From positions 80,683-144,682 of the forward strand of contig DHFW01000052.1 of assembly GCA_002402465.1 (NCBI GenBank): 64,000 bases of DNA, written 5' to 3'. The notes beneath the pieces are model-generated. The model ran no database searches, was not told the DNA's origin, and worked only from the letters and a program-made list of their open reading frames with translations. The position numbers and the translations under genes were made by a program. This document shows positions 17,378 to 25,941 of this stretch, one piece after another (positions within the stretch are counted from its first letter, which is position 1; each line of letters begins with the position of its first letter). The stretch is from Bacteroidales bacterium UBA4814 (GTDB lineage Bacteria > Bacteroidota > Bacteroidia > Bacteroidales > UBA7960).

Positions 17378-18426
17378 TCTTTTTGGCTTTTTATGATCAT
17401 TCCTGCCAAGCGAAAAAGCAAGCGGCTTGACACAATGCCATCCATTTCACCGGGTCCGGTTTCCACCAGGTCGGCTCCAATGATTTTCTTTCCCTGGTTT
17501 ATGATGGTTTCGAGCAGGTAGGTGGCCTGGTTAAACGACAGTCCACCCGGCAGAGGAGTGCCGGTACCCGGGCATAGGGCAGAGTCGAGGCCATCCACAT
17601 CGAAACTTACGTAAACCTCTTCGGGTAACTTTTTCACTATTTCCTGGCATATCTCCATCCAATTTTCTCCCTCGAACAGGCGGCTGTAAATGTCGCGGTC
17701 GAAATAGGTGCGAATTTTTCCCGGATTTTTACTGATCACTTGCACCTCCTCCGGGCATAGTTCGCGAATCCCCACCTGCACCAGATTCTCCACACCCTCT
17801 GTTTTTAAAGCATTGTGCATGATGGAGGCATGTGAGTGGGTAAACCCTTGGTATGCCTCGCGCAGATCGGCATGGGCATCAATCTGAAGGATGCCGAAAC
17901 CAGGGCGTTTGCGGGCCAGCGCCCTGATAAGGCCAAGGGGCACACTGTGTTCGCCACCAAGCACTACGGGCACCTTTCCTTGCTCAAGATACATCAGTGA
18001 TTTAAACTCGAGTTCCAGACTCAGCGCTTCACTGGCTTCATTTATCTCCTTCAAAACAGCGATCATCTCCTCATTGTCTTCTAACTGCCCGCCCAGTTCA
18101 AGAAAGTTGATATACTTGCTCGATTTCTTCCTGAGTTGATTGTTGCGGTTAACCATGGCCGGATCGATACTTTCCATGGCCATGCCTTGTTTCCAGGCGT
18201 CCGGGGCAAAGGGATCGAAAAGATCGATCTGAAACGACGATTCAAAAATCTTTTTCGGACCGGCCGAGGTTCCGTCAAAGTTCGATACGGTTACATCCCA
18301 GGGCATGGGAATAAAAACCACCCTGGCGTTTTCGGGCGTGAAAGGCAGGCTGAAAATGTTGTTGTTGGCGTTGCCCGTGGCGTTGGGGTTATAACCTTCG
18401 AGGGCATCTGGGTTTGTCATGGCCAT
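17374..18426 (-). CDS. Arginase/agmatinase/formimidoylglutamase family hydrolase
   Basis: This is a 350-residue ureohydrolase. The binuclear manganese site is visible: GGEHSVPLGL (first His), IDAHADLREAYQG (Asp-x-His-x-Asp) with a nearby THSHAS, and SFDVDGLDSALCPGTGTPLPGG (the two late Asp). This arrangement fits agmatinase (agmatine to putrescine plus urea), the usual annotation for close relatives. Arginase or formimidoylglutamase activity cannot be excluded. The N-terminal about 100 residues are longer than in minimal members. It is transcribed into trmH with a 4-bp overlap, and the HU terminator lies just upstream. Confidence 0.87.
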   Translation of the reverse strand: MAMTNPDALEGYNPNATGNANNNIFSLPFTPENARVVFIPMPWDVTVSNFDGTSAGPKKIFESSFQIDLFDPFAPDAWKQGMAMESIDPAMVNRNNQLRKKSSKYINFLELGGQLEDNEEMIAVLKEINEASEALSLELEFKSLMYLEQGKVPVVLGGEHSVPLGLIRALARKRPGFGILQIDAHADLREAYQGFTHSHASIMHNALKTEGVENLVQVGIRELCPEEVQVISKNPGKIRTYFDRDIYSRLFEGENWMEICQEIVKKLPEEVYVSFDVDGLDSALCPGTGTPLPGGLSFNQATYLLETIINQGKKIIGADLVETGPGEMDGIVSSRLLFRLAGMIIKSQKD

Positions 18427-18465
18427 TCATTTAAACAAAAACCGGCGTTAGTTTGTGGAAAAAAT

Positions 18466-18495
18466 AAAAAAAGCCCCGGAAATTCCGGAGCTTTT
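18466..18495 (-). terminator. Rho-independent terminator after HU
   Basis: On the minus strand AGCTCCGGA pairs with TCCGGGGCT (one G-U pair) around a short AT loop, followed by seven T. It sits 20 bases after the HU stop and separates HU from the agmatinase-trmH unit. Confidence 0.87.
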
Positions 18496-18514
18496 CAATG
18501 CTTGTTTCAAGTGT

Positions 18515-18787
18515 TTACTTAACCACTTTTGCCAACTCAGCACCGGCCTTAAATTTAACAACCTTCTTGGCTGGAATGGTGATTTCCTTGCCAGACTGGG
18601 GGTTGCGGCCTTTGCGGGCTTCTCTTTGGGAAACGGCAAATGATCCGAATCCTACAAGAGCTACCCTCTCACCTTTTTTCAGCGCCTTGGAAGTGGCACC
18701 AATGAATGCGTCCAATGCTTTTTTTGCGTCGGCTTTGGTTAAACCTGCTCCTGATGCCATGGCATCGATCAATTCTGCTTTGTTCAT
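18515..18787 (-). CDS. hup: HU-family DNA-binding protein
   Basis: This is a 90-residue HU/IHF-type nucleoid protein. The sequence starts MNKAELIDAMA, contains KADAKKALDAF and the GFGSF motif that leads into the DNA-binding arm, and has the arm tip RNPQSGKEITIPA with the intercalating proline. It then closes with VVKFKAGAELAKVV. It would bind and bend DNA as a dimer. It is a single-gene unit with its own promoter (18839-18870) and terminator (18466-18495). Confidence 0.97.
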   Translation of the reverse strand: MNKAELIDAMASGAGLTKADAKKALDAFIGATSKALKKGERVALVGFGSFAVSQREARKGRNPQSGKEITIPAKKVVKFKAGAELAKVVK

Positions 18788-18838
18788 TTTTCGTTTGTTT
18801 TAGTTACACGAGTAATTGGTTGCTTCCATTAAACATTG

Positions 18839-18870
18839 CAAATATAGGCCATTTCTAAGAAAATGCAAGT
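18839..18870 (-). promoter_or_regulatory. Predicted promoter of HU
   Basis: Reading the minus strand, TATATTTG at 18846-18839 is a perfect Bacteroidota -7 box (TAnnTTTG). A TTGC at 18868-18865, 18 bases upstream, approximates the -33 TTTG. It lies about 50 bases before the HU ATG. No transcript data were available. Confidence 0.6.
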
Positions 18871-18972
18871 CAAGCGCGCGAAATGTGCCGATTTTGTTGA
18901 AAAATCGGCGTTTTTGTTAATAACTCAGGGCTAAAACAGGCGGTATCAAACGATTTTAAGGGTAAAATAACC

Positions 18973-19947
18973 TTAAATGGGCATGTAATGCAAGTCTTCC
19001 AGTTGGAATCCGCGAAGAAAATCGGCGGTACTCATGCGCTTTTTTCCGGCCATTTGCAGGCTTTTTACCGCTACCAGGCCATCGGGAGTAGCAAAAGATA
19101 AGCTGGTTTTTCCATCCGAAAGAAGCTCACCGTATTTATACGTATGAATGAATTCCCTGGCTTCTGCCTCATAAATCTTCAGTATTTGCTCCTTTCCGCC
19201 CACTCTGAGCAGGGTAAAAGCACCGGGGAATGGGCTCATGCCATGGATGTGGTTAACCGCTTTCTGGCAGGGCTTTTCCCAGTCAATCAAACAATCTTCC
19301 TTGAATATCTTTGGGGCTTTTTTTAGTTGAGTCGTTTCGGCAAGCAGCGCCGACTGGTCAAGTGGTTCAACTTGGTTCTGAGCAAGGGCATCAATGGTTT
19401 TCAGCACCAGGTCTGCACCAGCTATCATGATGCGGTCGTGCAGGCTGCCTGCGGTTTCGTTTTCAAAGATGGCCAGTCTTTCCTGAAACAGGATCTTGCC
19501 GGTATCAATTTCGCGGTCGAGCAAAAAGGTGGTCACCCCGGTTTCCTTTTCACCGTTGATGATGACCCAGTTGATGGGCGCTGCGCCACGGTACTGGGGC
19601 AGCAAGGAGGCATGCATATTGAAAGTGCCCAGAGGGGGTTGGCTCCATACGGCTTCGGGTAACATGCGAAAGGCTACTACCACCTGCACATCGGGCGAAA
19701 GGCTTTTCAGTTGTTCAAGAAATTCGGGCGATTTGAGCTTCTCGGGCTGAAGTACCGGGATGGTTTTTTCATGGGCATACTTTTTAACCTCCGAAGGTTG
19801 CAGTTTTAACCCACGTCCTGCCGGTTTGTCGGGAGCCGTAACCACACCCACCACATTGTATCCCTCTTGGCACAGCCTTTTGAGTGAGAACGCGGCCAGG
19901 GCAGGGGTGCCCATAAATACAATACGCAGGTCTTTAGGGTTCATCAT
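18973..19947 (-). CDS. fmt: Methionyl-tRNA formyltransferase
   Basis: This 324-residue protein transfers a formyl group from 10-formyltetrahydrofolate to initiator Met-tRNA. The catalytic region is intact: NMHASLLPQYRGAAPINWVIINGEKETGVTTF, which holds the conserved Asn, His and the SLLP loop, followed by the Asp in LLDREIDTG. The N-terminal IVFMGTPALAA is typical. The C-terminal OB-like domain includes NHIHGMSPFPGAF. The start MMNPKDLRI lies 4 bp after the ribH stop. It is the last gene of a three-gene minus-strand run: TPR protein, ribH, fmt. Confidence 0.96.
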   Translation of the reverse strand: MMNPKDLRIVFMGTPALAAFSLKRLCQEGYNVVGVVTAPDKPAGRGLKLQPSEVKKYAHEKTIPVLQPEKLKSPEFLEQLKSLSPDVQVVVAFRMLPEAVWSQPPLGTFNMHASLLPQYRGAAPINWVIINGEKETGVTTFLLDREIDTGKILFQERLAIFENETAGSLHDRIMIAGADLVLKTIDALAQNQVEPLDQSALLAETTQLKKAPKIFKEDCLIDWEKPCQKAVNHIHGMSPFPGAFTLLRVGGKEQILKIYEAEAREFIHTYKYGELLSDGKTSLSFATPDGLVAVKSLQMAGKKRMSTADFLRGFQLEDLHYMPI

Positions 19948-19951
19948 CTTT

Positions 19952-20446
19952 TCAGGCGCCCAGCCTGTTTTTCAGGTCCACCATTTTAATGGCAGTAATG
20001 GCTGCTTCATCGCCTTTGTTTCCATGCACGCCGCCAGCCCGCTCGCGTGCCTGCGAGAAATTATCTGTGGTGAGCACACCAAAGATTACGGGGATGCCTG
20101 AGTCGAGACCCAGTTTCATTAAACCCTGGCTCACGGCCTGGCAAATAAACTCGAAATGACGCGTTTCGCCCTGGATTACGCAACCCAAACAGATTACGGC
20201 ATCCACCTCGAGCTGGTCGATGAGGTAGGCGGCGCCTTGCGGCAACTCGTAACTGCCCGGAACATAATGTACATGCAGATTTTCTTCGGGCATGCCATGC
20301 TTTTTCAGTGTCTCAATGGCTCCCTTGAGCAGGGTTCCGGTTATTTCTGCATTCCACTCAGAAACGACAATGCCCATGCGCATCTTTGCTGCGCCGGGCA
20401 CCGTTGCTGGATCGTAAATTGAAAGATTCTGTTTCTTTCCGTCCAT
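19952..20446 (-). CDS. ribH: 6,7-dimethyl-8-ribityllumazine synthase
   Basis: This 164-residue enzyme joins 5-amino-6-ribitylaminouracil with 3,4-dihydroxy-2-butanone 4-phosphate in riboflavin synthesis. Signatures are VSEWNAEITGTLLKGA (substrate loop), VPGSYELPQGA, the ICLGCVIQGETRHFEFIC segment with the catalytic His, and GVLTTDNFSQARERAGG binding phosphate. The family forms hollow 60-subunit or pentameric shells. It lies between the TPR protein (9 bp upstream) and fmt (4 bp downstream). This riboflavin gene stands apart from any rib operon in the window. Confidence 0.96.
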   Translation of the reverse strand: MDGKKQNLSIYDPATVPGAAKMRMGIVVSEWNAEITGTLLKGAIETLKKHGMPEENLHVHYVPGSYELPQGAAYLIDQLEVDAVICLGCVIQGETRHFEFICQAVSQGLMKLGLDSGIPVIFGVLTTDNFSQARERAGGVHGNKGDEAAITAIKMVDLKNRLGA

Positions 20447-20455
20447 TAAATGCTT

Positions 20456-21145
20456 TTATTTCTGAATACTGGTACGTCCAATGTACCTTTCAATATTGCG
20501 GCCTTCGGCCGAGTTTTGGTATTCGTTGTGAATGCGTTCGTAAAGGCTGAGTGCTTCGCCGGGCTGTCCCATTTCTTCAAAGAGCAAGCCAGCCTTGAAA
20601 AGGAATAGGGGAGTAGTAAGATTGTTGGGTTTGTAGCGATAAGCCTTTCGATAATAGCGCGCTGCTGCACTCTGGTCGCCAAGCTCCAGGTGGGCATCGC
20701 CAATGGCACCATAGGTCATGGCACCAAGAAACTGGTCAGTTCCGCGGAATTTTTTCAAATGCTTAATGGCATCCTCATAATCGCCTATTTTAAGGTAGCT
20801 CATGCCGGCATAGTAATGCGCCAGGTTGGCCGTTTTGGTAAAGCGATAGGAGGAAATAACATCGAGAAAGCCAGGATATTCTGCATCGCCATACAGGGCA
20901 AGTTGCAGGCTGTCCTGCTCAAAATATATTTCGGCCATAAACATTTCGGCGCGGGCTTCCCTTTCGCGAGGAACCAGGATAAAACGGGTGTAACCAATGT
21001 AGCCGGCAATGACCAGTACTATAATGGCCACGGCCCACATGATGGTGTTCTGGTTGCGCTCAATAAACTGCTCGGAGCGGCTCAGTGCCTCCTCAACCGC
21101 CAAAATGTTCTTTTCCTCTTCGGGATGCTTTTTGCTTTTTGACAT
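20456..21145 (-). CDS. Membrane-anchored tetratricopeptide repeat protein
   Basis: This 229-residue protein has an N-terminal charged segment, one transmembrane helix at about residues 34-55 (MWAVAIIVLVIAGYIGYT), and then several TPR units, for instance AHYYAGMSYLKIGDYEDAIKHL and AIGDAHLELGDQSAAARYYRKA. The layout resembles the YfgM-like proteins that associate with periplasmic folding or the Sec machinery. A gene like this commonly precedes ribH in Bacteroidota. It is the first gene of the ribH-fmt unit. The function is unproven. Confidence 0.85.
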   Translation of the reverse strand: MSKSKKHPEEEKNILAVEEALSRSEQFIERNQNTIMWAVAIIVLVIAGYIGYTRFILVPREREARAEMFMAEIYFEQDSLQLALYGDAEYPGFLDVISSYRFTKTANLAHYYAGMSYLKIGDYEDAIKHLKKFRGTDQFLGAMTYGAIGDAHLELGDQSAAARYYRKAYRYKPNNLTTPLFLFKAGLLFEEMGQPGEALSLYERIHNEYQNSAEGRNIERYIGRTSIQK

Positions 21146-21327
21146 ATTTTCTGATTTTAGGCTGCAAAATTAATTTATTTTTGCGTGTTTCAAATGTTTT
21201 TGCGGTTTTTTTTGGAAACCCCTTTCGGGGAATACAGCGAAAGCCTTTTCCAATAAAAAGCAAAGCAAAGCAAATATTTGACCCCGCAATGGCGTTTCTG
21301 AATAAAGTCTGATAATTATTTTTGCCG

Positions 21328-22785
21328 ATGCGCAGCACCCGCCTGTTTATATTATTGTTGTTTGTGCCTTTTATGGCCAGCCTGATTTATTCCTGCCGCG
21401 ACGACAGCTTTGATGCCAGCCCGGACATTACCTTGGGTTTTTCAGTCGACTCGCTGCTGTTCGATACGGTTTTTACCACCGTGGGCACGTCCACCCGGTC
21501 TTTCAGGGTGTATAACAACCACAGCCGGCGCATACGCATTTCTTCGGTTGGCTTGGGCAGGGGCTCAGAATCTTTTTTTAGGGTGAACGTGGATGGCCGC
21601 TCAGGAAGCCAGCTGCACGATATTGAAATTGGGGCCAACGACAGCATCTTTGTTTTTGTAGAAGTAACCGTTGACCCTGTTAACCAGAACCTGCCATTGA
21701 TCATAACCGACAGCCTGGTATTCAACATTAATAATAATGTTCAGGATGTAAAGCTGGTGGCCTGGGGGCAGGACGCCAATTTTATTCAACCTAATTATAC
21801 TGAGCCATCTGGTTTGTCGTACCACCTGATTTCCGAAAACACCGTTTGGACTGCCGATTTGCCCTATGTGGTTTATGGGCTGGCGGTGGTGGCTCCAAAC
21901 ACAACCCTTACAGTGAGCGAGGGCACATGCGTGCATTTTCACAACAATGCCAGCTTGGTTTTTCTTGCCGAATCTTCTTTTAAGGTTAACGGCACCATGG
22001 AGCAGCCGGTAAGCTTTCAGGGCGACCGCCTCGAATCGTTTTATGAAAATCAGCCCGGGCAATGGGGACGCATTTGGCTCACTGCCACCAGCAAAGATCA
22101 TGAAATTAATTATGCCGTTATAAAAAACGGCAGTGTGGGGCTGCATGTCGACAGCATTGGCAGCCAAACTTCGCCAACTTTAACCATTCGCAATACCATT
22201 ATCAAAAATATGAGTCTGGTGGGCCTGCTGGCACAGGGCAGTCATGTGGTGGCCGAAAATACCGTGATTGCTAATTGTGGCGAAAACACTCTTTATCTTG
22301 CCCTTGGCGGGAAATACGATTTCAGGCACTGCACTTTTGCCAATTATTACAACCTGCCCAATACCCCTCTGCGGCAGATCCCTTCGGTGTGGTTTAATAA
22401 CTATTACCACGATGTGGATGGCAACATTCAGCAGCGCGACTTTGAATCGGTGTTTTTTGGCAACTCCATCATTTACGGCAGCCTGCAAGAAGAGTTTGTT
22501 TTCGATTTGGTGCCCGGGTCTGATTTCAATTTTACCTTTGACCACTGCCTTGTGCGCACTCAGCGCGACACTTTTAATCCCAGCTACATTAATATCATTA
22601 AAAACCAGGTGCCGCAATTCAACAACCTCTCGGTTCAGGATTATCGCCTGCGTGAAAACTCACCTGCCATTGATGCCGGCAAAAGAACCATAGCCCAGGG
22701 TGTGCCCTTCGATATTTTGGGCCGTAACCGTGTTCAGCGACCTGACCTGGGAGCGTATCAATACTATGAAATAGAAGAAGAATGA
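21328..22785 (+). CDS. Lipoprotein with predicted beta-helix/right-handed repeats
   Basis: This is a 485-residue exported lipoprotein. After MRSTRLFILLLFVPFMASL comes a lipobox ending at Cys23 (IYSC), so it should be lipid-anchored, probably in the outer membrane. The middle reads like parallel beta-helix rungs (INYAVIKNGSVGLHVDS, IRNTIIKNMSLVGLLAQGSHVVAENTVIANCG) and the end, SPAIDAGKR...DILGRNRVQRPDLGAYQY, is the choice-of-anchor Q signature. No enzyme residues are recognisable. The ATG at 21328 begins the signal peptide, and a TTG two codons upstream is less likely. It is transcribed divergently from the TPR-ribH-fmt operon. Confidence 0.85.
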   Translation: MRSTRLFILLLFVPFMASLIYSCRDDSFDASPDITLGFSVDSLLFDTVFTTVGTSTRSFRVYNNHSRRIRISSVGLGRGSESFFRVNVDGRSGSQLHDIEIGANDSIFVFVEVTVDPVNQNLPLIITDSLVFNINNNVQDVKLVAWGQDANFIQPNYTEPSGLSYHLISENTVWTADLPYVVYGLAVVAPNTTLTVSEGTCVHFHNNASLVFLAESSFKVNGTMEQPVSFQGDRLESFYENQPGQWGRIWLTATSKDHEINYAVIKNGSVGLHVDSIGSQTSPTLTIRNTIIKNMSLVGLLAQGSHVVAENTVIANCGENTLYLALGGKYDFRHCTFANYYNLPNTPLRQIPSVWFNNYYHDVDGNIQQRDFESVFFGNSIIYGSLQEEFVFDLVPGSDFNFTFDHCLVRTQRDTFNPSYINIIKNQVPQFNNLSVQDYRLRENSPAIDAGKRTIAQGVPFDILGRNRVQRPDLGAYQYYEIEEE

Positions 22786-22902
22786 GGGTGTGGAGTTGGG
22801 AAGATGAGAAAATTAGAAAGGGATAAGTTGAGATAATGAAAAATGAGAAAATTTGAGAATTAGAGGATTAACAATTAATCCCTAATCCCTTATCACTTAC
22901 CC

Positions 22903-23772
22903 TTAATTCAAAATTTCCTTCATTTTTTTGCCGATGTCGGCGGGTGAATCGACCACAAATACACCGCATTCGGTAAGGATTTTCTTTTTGGCCTCGGCGG
23001 TGTCGTCTTTGCCCCCGATTATGGCGCCGGCATGGCCCATGGTGCGGCCTTTTGGAGCGGTTGCGCCGGCAATGAAACTTACCACGGGCTTGGTGCCGTG
23101 ATCGCGAATATAATAAGCAGCTTCGGCTTCCATGTTTCCGCCAATCTCGCCAATCATAATTATACCTTCCGTTTCCGGGTCATTCATTAGCAATTCTACC
23201 GCCTCTTTCATGGTAGTGCCTGGGATTGGGTCGCCGCCAATGCCGATGCAGGTCGATTGCCCCATGCCGGCCTTGGTTACCTGGTCAACGGCTTCGTAGG
23301 TTAAGGTGCCCGATCGCGACACAATGCCGATGGTGCCCTTGCGGTGTATAAAGCCGGGCATAATGCCCACCTTGGCTTCGCCTGGAGTTATTATGCCGGG
23401 GCAGTTGGGGCCGATCAAGCGCACGGGTCTGCCTTTCAAATATTCCTTCACTTTGAGCATGTCTTGTACTGGAATGCCTTCGGTAATACACACGATCACC
23501 TCAATGCCTGCTTCAGCCGCTTCCATAATTGCGTCGGCGGCAAAAGCCGGCGGAACAAAAATCAAACTAACATTGGCTCCTGCCTGTTTCACCGCATCTG
23601 ACACACTGTTGAACACCGGTCGGTCAAGGTGGGTCTGTCCACCCTTGCCAGGCGTTACACCACCCACCACATGGGTGCCGTATTCAATCATTTGACTGGC
23701 ATGAAAAGTACCTTCGCTGCCGGTAAAGCCCTGCACAATCACTCTGGAATCCTTGTTGACAAGCACGCTCAT
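22903..23772 (-). CDS. sucD: Succinyl-CoA ligase, alpha subunit
   Basis: This 289-residue subunit carries the CoA-binding and phosphohistidine site of the TCA-cycle enzyme that interconverts succinyl-CoA and succinate with nucleotide phosphorylation. Visible features are the CoA-binding VQGFTGSEGTFHA, RLIGPNCPGIITPGE, GTLTYEAVDQ, and the active-site histidine in GRTMGHAGAIIGG. The beta subunit gene (sucC) is not adjacent in this window. The gene stands alone between the beta-helix lipoprotein and the divergent mnmE gene. Confidence 0.97.
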   Translation of the reverse strand: MSVLVNKDSRVIVQGFTGSEGTFHASQMIEYGTHVVGGVTPGKGGQTHLDRPVFNSVSDAVKQAGANVSLIFVPPAFAADAIMEAAEAGIEVIVCITEGIPVQDMLKVKEYLKGRPVRLIGPNCPGIITPGEAKVGIMPGFIHRKGTIGIVSRSGTLTYEAVDQVTKAGMGQSTCIGIGGDPIPGTTMKEAVELLMNDPETEGIIMIGEIGGNMEAEAAYYIRDHGTKPVVSFIAGATAPKGRTMGHAGAIIGGKDDTAEAKKKILTECGVFVVDSPADIGKKMKEILN

Positions 23773-23944
23773 GGGTCTGTTTCTTTTTTTTGTTTTTCTG
23801 TATTTGAAAGATCAAAAATAATGTTTTCCGGCAAAAGAAAGATGAAAAGATGAAGGATTGAAAAGTTGAAAAGTTTATTTTTTTTTGGCAGTGGCCTTTA
23901 TATTCGTTTAAATTTGTAATACCCACCAATGAAAGGAGGCCCCC

Positions 23945-25345
23945 ATGCACCAGTATAACACCAGGGATACCATTTGTGCGCCTGCCACAGCCCCCGGCAT
24001 GGCCGCCATAGCAGTGATCAGGATTTCGGGCCCGGAAGCCTTTGCCATAGCTCAGGTCTGTTTCGAACCGCAGAAAAAAGGACTGGCTTTTTCCGAAATT
24101 TCTACCCATAAAGTTATTCTTGGGCAGTTTCATGAAGGGGAAAGGCCAGTGGATGAGGTGCTACTGACAAAATTTCAACATCCTCATACTTATACGGGCG
24201 AAGACCTGGTCGAAATTTCTTGTCACGGTTCACCATTTATTCAGCAAGAAATTATACGGATACTTATCGATAAGGGCGCTCGTATGGCCAAACCCGGTGA
24301 GTTTACCATGCGTGCTTTTCTGAACGGACGCATGGACCTCTCGCAGGCCGAAGCAGTAGCCGATCTGATTGCTTCCAACTCTTCTGCATCACACAAAATG
24401 GCCTTCAGGCAAATGCGCGGGCACTTCTCCGAAAGGATCAGGGAACTGCGGCAGCAACTGGTAACCTTTGCCGGATTGATTGAGCTGGAACTTGATTTCA
24501 GCGAGGAGGATGTGGAATTTGCCGACCGCGGCAGCCTTAACACCTTGCTCGATACCATTGAAAACGAAATCGGTCGCCTTAAGCAAAGCTTCTCAATGGG
24601 CAATGTGCTGAAAAACGGCATCCCCGTTGCCATAATAGGAAAACCCAATGTGGGTAAATCAACCCTGCTCAATGCACTGCTAAACGAAGAACGGGCCATT
24701 GTCTCCGACATCCCCGGAACTACCCGCGACACCATTGAAGATACCATCGCGATCAATGGGGTAGCTTTCCGCTTTATTGATACTGCCGGGCTTCGGCACA
24801 GCGAGGATACCATTGAGACCTTCGGTATTGAGCGCACTTATGAAAAGATAAGGCAAGCGGCAATAATCCTTTACCTGTTTGATGCCAGCGGAACTACCCT
24901 GGAAGAAATCACGGAAACCCTGAATGACTTCCGCGAAAAGTTTTATGATGAAAATAAGCGGCTGATTCTGATTGCCAATAAGATTGACCTGCTCGAGGAG
25001 ATACCCCATCACTTCCGCAACCTGGTGGAACTGGAAACCATTTTTGTTTCGGCCAAGCGCAAGGAAAATATCAATATGATTGCCGAAAGCCTTTTAAGTT
25101 CGGTCAGTACGGCCAGCGAAGAAGAGAACCAGGCCATAGTAAGCAACAGCCGCCACTACGAAGCCCTGGCAAAAACCGCCGAAGCCATTGCCGCAGTGCG
25201 CCGGGGTATTGAAGAAAACCTGCCCGGCGACCTGATGGCCATCGACCTGCGCTCGGCCCTGCACCACCTGGGCACTATCACCGGCGAGGTGACGAATGAA
25301 GAGATTTTGGGGAACATCTTTGAGAAGTTCTGCATCGGGAAGTAA
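23945..25345 (+). CDS. mnmE: tRNA modification GTPase MnmE
   Basis: This 466-residue protein works with MnmG to modify the wobble uridine (cmnm5U/nm5U) of several tRNAs, using GTP and a folate cofactor. Domains in order are an N-terminal tetrahydrofolate-binding part (DTICAPATAPGMAAIAVIRISG), a helical domain, the G domain (G1 GKPNVGKST near residue 231, G2 DIPGTTRDT, G3 DTAGL, G4 NKID), and the invariant C-terminal FCIGK. The ATG is preceded by AAAGGAGG, an unusually strong Shine-Dalgarno sequence for this phylum. The last 18 bases form the left attachment site of the element that follows, so the coding sequence survives insertion intact. Confidence 0.97.
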   Translation: MHQYNTRDTICAPATAPGMAAIAVIRISGPEAFAIAQVCFEPQKKGLAFSEISTHKVILGQFHEGERPVDEVLLTKFQHPHTYTGEDLVEISCHGSPFIQQEIIRILIDKGARMAKPGEFTMRAFLNGRMDLSQAEAVADLIASNSSASHKMAFRQMRGHFSERIRELRQQLVTFAGLIELELDFSEEDVEFADRGSLNTLLDTIENEIGRLKQSFSMGNVLKNGIPVAIIGKPNVGKSTLLNALLNEERAIVSDIPGTTRDTIEDTIAINGVAFRFIDTAGLRHSEDTIETFGIERTYEKIRQAAIILYLFDASGTTLEEITETLNDFREKFYDENKRLILIANKIDLLEEIPHHFRNLVELETIFVSAKRKENINMIAESLLSSVSTASEEENQAIVSNSRHYEALAKTAEAIAAVRRGIEENLPGDLMAIDLRSALHHLGTITGEVTNEEILGNIFEKFCIGK

Positions 25346-25359
25346 TTACATTTCCTTTA
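25328..25359 (+). other. Left attachment site (attL) overlapping mnmE stop
   Basis: TTCTGCATCGGGAAGTAA (25328-25345) is the end of mnmE, encoding FCIGK and the stop, followed by a TTCCTTTA segment at 25352-25359. It closely resembles the known SGI1 attB in trmE/mnmE (TTCTGTATTGGTAAGTAA). The right-end counterpart at 51440-51471 matches at about 24 of 33 aligned positions. Confidence 0.75.
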
Positions 25360-25410
25360 CTACTCTAAACCCTTATTTTTCTTGCTTTTAGGCGGTTATT
25401 ACTTCCTTTG

Positions 25411-25505
25411 TTTGTTGCTAAGTTTCCCTTTTTTTGCTTATATTTGTTTCTAATCTGTTGTTGATAGCAACAGGTTTGTTGATAGCAACAAGATTTTTAG
25501 CAACA
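25411..25505. repeat. TGTTGCTA-type repeats, probable integrase/excisionase arm sites (left)
   Basis: One TTGTTGCTA lies at 25412-25420. Two exact 15-base copies of TTGTTGATAGCAACA lie at 25458-25472 and 25476-25490, each an imperfect palindrome. A further TAGCAACA follows at 25498-25505. The reverse complement, TGTTGCTA, recurs near the right end at 51384 and 51396. A TATATTTG at 25439-25446 fits a -7 promoter box, so the repeats may also act as operators for the HTH/integrase genes. Function is inferred from position. Confidence 0.6.
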
Positions 25506-25587
25506 GGCGAAATCATGTTACATAGAGATACGCCCCGATAAAAAGGGATATTCTACGATACATTTTTGAGCCAAAAAGGAAAACACT

Positions 25588-25941
25588 ATGAGCAGCAGTA
25601 TAGAAGTTCCAAAGATTTGTCAGGACTGCGGAAAGTCTTTCATCGCAAAGACTACCGTTACCAAATTTTGCAGCCACAAGTGCGCCTCCCGAAACTACAA
25701 GAAGCGTAAGCGAGAAGGAAAGATTGAGGAGGTTGCCCCTATTGTGGTTCAGAGAATTGAATACAATCAGGAACAGTTAAAGCACAAAGATTTTTTGAGT
25801 GTTGATGAAACCTGCAAGCTCTTAGGTGCAAGCCGCATGACAATCTATCGACAGATAAAAGCCGGAAACATCAGAGCGGCAAAGATTGGCAGTCGCACAA
25901 TCATCAAGAGAACCGAAATCGATAAACTGTTTCAGATATGA
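25588..25941 (+). CDS. Zinc-finger plus excisionase-like HTH protein
   Basis: This 117-residue protein has an N-terminal zinc-ribbon-like motif, CQDCGKSF...FCSHKCAS at about residues 12-33 (two Cys pairs). A C-terminal MerR/excisionase-type winged helix follows at about residues 68-115: FLSVDETCKLLGASRMTIYRQIKAGNI, then GSRTIIKRTEIDKL. It overlaps the integrase start by 4 bp (ATGA), so it is probably co-translated with it. Its likely role is recombination directionality factor or regulator of the integrase. This rests on fold class and position, not on a close known homologue. Confidence 0.82.
   Translation: MSSSIEVPKICQDCGKSFIAKTTVTKFCSHKCASRNYKKRKREGKIEEVAPIVVQRIEYNQEQLKHKDFLSVDETCKLLGASRMTIYRQIKAGNIRAAKIGSRTIIKRTEIDKLFQI

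Noticed and set aside
25346..25587. tRNA gene as the integration target
   Set aside because: No cloverleaf is found near either junction; the match is to the mnmE 3' end instead.
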